Below are positions 42,901-45,823 of a stretch of DNA of 45,823 nt, piece after piece. Position 1 is the first letter of the stretch. Every line of letters starts with the position of its first letter. This stretch comes from Alphaproteobacteria bacterium (GTDB lineage: Bacteria > Pseudomonadota > Alphaproteobacteria > Sphingomonadales > Emcibacteraceae). Below the pieces are notes generated by a model that was not told the DNA's origin, did no database searches, and was given only the letters and a program-made list of their open reading frames with translations. The stretch covers positions 1-45,823 of the forward strand of contig JAGREE010000030.1 in NCBI GenBank assembly GCA_020446675.1, written 5' to 3'. Position numbers and translations under genes: made by a program.

Positions 42901-43659
42901 ATGACTGTTGATTTACCACTAGCTACCAGAGAATTGCTTGATTTATTTAAGCTCTACTTATTTCAAACAGGACCGATAATCAAACAAGAACAAGTTGAAG
43001 AGCTTTGGTCGCTATTTTATGAAATCTTAGAAGCTCTTGAAATAGATTACATGGAATACTGGTATTACACTGGGGGTAAAGTTTCAGATGTACAAGTTTA
43101 TACTTTTGGTAGGGATGAGAATCTCAGTATTACAGTTGAGGAGAAAGCTGAGTTTTTGTCAAATTGGGATGAAATGCCTAAATCATTTGTGGAAAATTTC
43201 ACAGATGAAGATGAAAAAATTATCTATTGCTGGGCACCATTTTTTTCGTCTTTACCTGGGCATAAAGCCGGCACAACTATTCTCGTTTCTGGTATTGAAG
43301 AAGATGAAAGTATCTGGGAATGGATATTGATCGAATTATCATTTCTTATTGAGATTATAAATTCTCGAATTATCGTAAAGAACACAAAATTCGCAACGAA
43401 TGTAGATAAATTAACTCCTGCACAATATAGAGTACTTAAAGAAATTGCGAACAGTCAAGATCGCACAAATACAGCCTACAATCTTGGAATTTCTCCTGAT
43501 ACATATGATGATCACCTTCGAGCAATAAGAGAAAAACTAACGACGACTTCCAGATATCGTCCTTCATTAGATCGTATTCGAACTAACATTTCAAAGTATG
43601 GAATAGCGAGACGCGAGTATTCTTCAATTGTTAAAAAACTATCCGATTCAGAAGATTAA
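42901..43659 (+). CDS. LuxR-type HTH regulator on the integrated element
   Basis: A 252-residue protein whose C-terminal part (~167-225: LTPAQYRVLKEIANSQDRTNTAYNLGISPDTYDDHLRAIREKL) is a LuxR-like helix-turn-helix. The acidic, aromatic N-terminal ~150 residues (EALEIDYMEYWYYTGG and IIYCWAPFFSSLPGHKAG) occupy the place of a sensory domain but do not show the classical autoinducer signature. I start at ATG 42901 with GGGG upstream rather than TTG 42886. No luxI is adjacent, so it may be a solo regulator of element genes. Confidence 0.7.
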   Translation: MTVDLPLATRELLDLFKLYLFQTGPIIKQEQVEELWSLFYEILEALEIDYMEYWYYTGGKVSDVQVYTFGRDENLSITVEEKAEFLSNWDEMPKSFVENFTDEDEKIIYCWAPFFSSLPGHKAGTTILVSGIEEDESIWEWILIELSFLIEIINSRIIVKNTKFATNVDKLTPAQYRVLKEIANSQDRTNTAYNLGISPDTYDDHLRAIREKLTTTSRYRPSLDRIRTNISKYGIARREYSSIVKKLSDSED

Positions 43660-43695
43660 TTATATCAATATAGCGCAATAAAACTTCCATCGATA

Positions 43696-43720
43696 TCCCA
43701 ATCCTTTGGGACATTTTTTT
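43696..43720 (+). terminator. Intrinsic terminator after the element's LuxR-like gene
   Basis: TCCCAA (43696-43701) pairs with TTGGGA (43706-43711) around a 4-base loop, then CA and a run of seven T. A short but standard intrinsic terminator. Confidence 0.75.
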
Positions 43721-43822
43721 ACATCAAATTATGTTTTTATCTCCTTGTATTCGCGAGCTCAAAAATAATTCAGAGTTTCAAAAATACGTAATGTTAACTC
43801 CATTAAACATGAGGATTTAAAA

Positions 43823-44680
43823 ATGGAAAACTGTAATAAGAAAAAATTAACCAACATTGACATTAAGCTTGCTGCTGAAGCACTAAATGTCAAACTAAGA
43901 AACCTGAACAGTCGTTTTTTCGAAATTGGTGAAGATATGTTAGCCGTTCGTGAGAACAGTTCAGTGAAAAAGTTCAGACAATATTTGAAGTTAATCAATT
44001 TGGAACGCACAAATGCCAGTCGCTATATGGAGTGCGCAAAGTGTCCTCGGCTTAAGGAATATCGGGAACAACTCAGTTTTATCACTTGCTGGACCACTTT
44101 GAATAAAATACGCAATTTATCACCAGAAGATTTCGAATTTTTCAAATCGAAATATTTATCTGGAGATAAACCAGCTAAGATTAGGGGATTAGATGTAGAT
44201 GCCTGCAAATCGGCATTACGCAATCGAACTGTTGCTCAGGTATTTCAGTTTCAACCAATTACTATTGCTCCAAAACAAGATGGGTTTTCGCAAGAAATCT
44301 TGGATAAGTTTCTTGAGCAAATGGATCAGATGAAGAAACTGCCGGGTGTTTCAATTTTACTTCCCTCTAATATTAAGAGTGAGATTGAGGCTATTACTCG
44401 AACACCTGATCAAGTCCCAGAGTCAACTGTATATGACCCGTGTTCTGAGTTGTTAGAGGGTGCTAATGAAAATGATGACTGGAAGACTCTTTGGAAGGGA
44501 ACACCAGACTTTGTGAATGATAATAATCTTCCTTACAAAAAACTCACTGTTAGTTTTAGAAATGAAGAGGATTATAGAGATTTTCAAAAACGACTTGAAC
44601 AACCGCTGACTGACAAAACAAAAAGCATTTGGCACCCTAAACTCGTGCAAGCTAATTATAAAGAAAGGATGTATGCATAA
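43823..44680 (+). CDS. Phage/element protein with KTKSIWxP-type C-terminal domain
   Basis: A 285-residue protein. The N-terminal ~75 residues (LNSRFFEIGEDMLAVRENSSVKKFRQYL) resemble DUF3102-like DNA-binding or plasmid-type regulators. The C-terminal domain (~225-275) has WKGTPDFVNDNNLPYKKLTVSF, then DFQKRL and DKTKSIWHP. From memory this pattern is typical of small phage proteins found beside TET-associated glycosyltransferases and DNA methylases. The start has GAGGA 7 bases upstream. It overlaps the glycosyltransferase gene by 8 bases, so the two act together. Confidence 0.7.
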   Translation: MENCNKKKLTNIDIKLAAEALNVKLRNLNSRFFEIGEDMLAVRENSSVKKFRQYLKLINLERTNASRYMECAKCPRLKEYREQLSFITCWTTLNKIRNLSPEDFEFFKSKYLSGDKPAKIRGLDVDACKSALRNRTVAQVFQFQPITIAPKQDGFSQEILDKFLEQMDQMKKLPGVSILLPSNIKSEIEAITRTPDQVPESTVYDPCSELLEGANENDDWKTLWKGTPDFVNDNNLPYKKLTVSFRNEEDYRDFQKRLEQPLTDKTKSIWHPKLVQANYKERMYA

Positions 44681-45572
44681 AATGGAAAATCCAATTTACC
44701 CAATTTATATCGTATCTAAAGGGCGATCAGCTTCCATGTTGACCTCCAGATCATTAACTAAGATGCATGTACCACATTATATTGCCATTGAGCCTCAAGA
44801 TGAAAGTGATTATCAAAAAGCTCTTGATAAATTCAAACTCAGAAAATATGCGACCTTGCTTATATTGCCTTTCAGTAATCACGGTGATGGTCCCGGTAGA
44901 GCTCGAAACTGGTGTTGGGATCATTCTATTGCCTTCGGTGCAGAAAAACACTGGGTTCTCGATGACAATATAAGAGGTTTTTATCGTTTAAATGAAAATC
45001 AGAGAATTCCGGTTGAAACTGGAGCAATTTTCAGGGCAGCTGAAGATTTTGTGAATCGTTACGAGAATGTGCCCGTCGCTGGGTTTCAGTATCGCTTTTT
45101 CGCAGTTCCTAATCAAAAGCTTCCTCCATTTGTGAAGAACACCAGAATATACTCTACTTTGTTAATTGATAATAACTGCAAATTCCGCTGGAGAGGGCGC
45201 TATAATGAAGATACTGATCTTTGTCTTCGAGTACTGAAAGATGGTGACTGCACAATACAGTTCAATGCATTCTTACAAGGCAAAGCCGGCACTCAATCTG
45301 TGAAGGGTGGAAATAATGATGAATTTTATCACAAAGAATTAGTAGATGATGAAAGTTTTAGTAAGACAGGTTATAACCCTAAAGGTACGTATAATAAATC
45401 AAAAATGCTCGTTGAGATGCATCCTGATGTTGTTCGATTAGTATGGAGATATAATAGATGGCACCATTATGTCGATTATAGTCATTTCAAAGATAATAAG
45501 CTTCGTTTAAAGCTCGGTGTAGTTATACCAAAAGGCGTCAATAATTATGGGATGGAACTCATAACTAAATAA
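44673..45572 (+). CDS. TET-associated-type glycosyltransferase
   Basis: A 299-residue predicted nucleotide-sugar glycosyltransferase of the TAGT type, described computationally from phage DNA-base modification loci. It starts IYPIYIVSKGRSASMLTSR. GPGRARNWCWDHSI leads to the metal-binding HWVLDDNI motif (Asp-Asp near residue 96-97). A later RWRGRYNEDTDLCLRVLKDGD resembles the catalytic ED/NED region. Phage TAGTs are thought to add sugars to hypermodified bases. No TET/JBP dioxygenase or modified-base synthesis gene is visible before the window ends. ATG 44673 is used; ATG 44682 is an alternative. Confidence 0.82.
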   Translation: MHKMENPIYPIYIVSKGRSASMLTSRSLTKMHVPHYIAIEPQDESDYQKALDKFKLRKYATLLILPFSNHGDGPGRARNWCWDHSIAFGAEKHWVLDDNIRGFYRLNENQRIPVETGAIFRAAEDFVNRYENVPVAGFQYRFFAVPNQKLPPFVKNTRIYSTLLIDNNCKFRWRGRYNEDTDLCLRVLKDGDCTIQFNAFLQGKAGTQSVKGGNNDEFYHKELVDDESFSKTGYNPKGTYNKSKMLVEMHPDVVRLVWRYNRWHHYVDYSHFKDNKLRLKLGVVIPKGVNNYGMELITK

Positions 45573-45591
45573 TCAATATTTAATATTTGTC

Positions 45592-45626
45592 ACGGTAGTT
45601 TGAGTAAAATGAACTGCCGTTTCTTT
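45592..45626 (+). terminator. Intrinsic terminator after the glycosyltransferase
   Basis: ACGGTAGTT (45592-45600) pairs with AACTGCCGT (45612-45620), nine pairs including one G-U, with an 11-base loop followed by TTCTTT. It ends the two-gene unit. Confidence 0.75.
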
Positions 45627-45791
45627 ATGTTTTGTGGAAAATTGCACAAAATTTCAATGATTGCTTTTAAAAATCATAAAATCTCATAATTGTAAATTTA
45701 TATATCAAATTTGATAATTGTAATATTTCCTATAAATATTACATTAAATTCTCTTAATTTGGGTTCAAGAAAACTAAATTTAGGTGAGGGA

Positions 45792-45823
45792 ATGAATATA
45801 TCTTTGCTTTTACTGCCTTTAAT
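45792..45823 (+). CDS. Possible start of a gene cut by the window edge
   Basis: An ATG preceded by AGGTGAGGG opens a frame reading MNISLLLLPL, hydrophobic like a signal peptide or membrane start. Only ten codons are visible, so this rests on the ribosome site alone. Confidence 0.3.
   Translation, partial: MNISLLLLPL

Overview
The window looks like the chromosome of a free-living, probably marine, Gram-negative alphaproteobacterium of moderate GC (low to mid 40s by eye, not computed). The evidence is alphaproteobacterial-type LuxI/LuxR, DUF2924, DUF4412 and CsgG/HfaB-like genes, a tRNA-Arg(ACG) 3' fragment of alphaproteobacterial type, and FNR/FixK-type boxes. I cannot name the genus; Emcibacterales, Kordiimonadales or Sneathiellales are guesses.

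Layout. 1-1265: end of a mobile element, with a large serine recombinase cut by the window edge and coupled to a DUF2924 gene. 1508-11581: a three-gene minus-strand operon with a giant ~2814-residue exported protein, a small exported coiled-coil protein and a CsgG/HfaB-like protein. The giant protein ends in what I read as a protein-kinase-like domain behind a polymorphic-toxin-like pre-toxin region. This is the best candidate for an undescribed system. 12221-16060: a small exported or membrane protein, two tandem RNA hairpins, an ANTAR regulator without its phospho-acceptor Asp, a LOG-family protein, a beta-CASP metallo-hydrolase and an AhpD-like protein. 16314-22787: a complete N-type ATP synthase operon (atpDCQRBEFAG, no separate delta) with a c subunit that looks sodium-binding. 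22793-25183: PEP synthase. FNR/FixK-type boxes precede atpD, the divergent AhpD-like gene and ppsA, so this block looks like one low-oxygen energy module.

25268-29587: amino-sugar or tagatose operon (EamA transporter, GatZ/KbaZ-like, AgaS-like SIS protein, BadF/NagK-like kinase). 29837-32468: quorum-sensing locus luxR-luxI-small ORF-phyH with a candidate lux box. 32643-36856: DUF1579-like protein, LysR divergent from pirin and FMN reductase, a peptide deformylase paralog with altered active-site motifs, and a SYLF protein. 36874-39024: an acyltransferase divergent from a membrane-anchored LytTR regulator, with phased direct repeats between them. 39026-42562: DUF4412 protein, NHL beta-propeller, HerA-like ATPase.

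42605-42662 is a 58-nt 3' fragment of tRNA-Arg(ACG) that lacks its 5' half: the attachment-site scar of an integrated element that starts there and continues past the right edge. The element's visible cargo is a LuxR-like regulator, a phage-type DNA-binding protein and a TET-associated-type glycosyltransferase, which suggests DNA-base hypermodification.

All assignments come from reading the sequence. No database search, structure prediction or folding calculation was run. Starts were moved from the longest frame where a ribosome binding site or neighbour supported a different codon.
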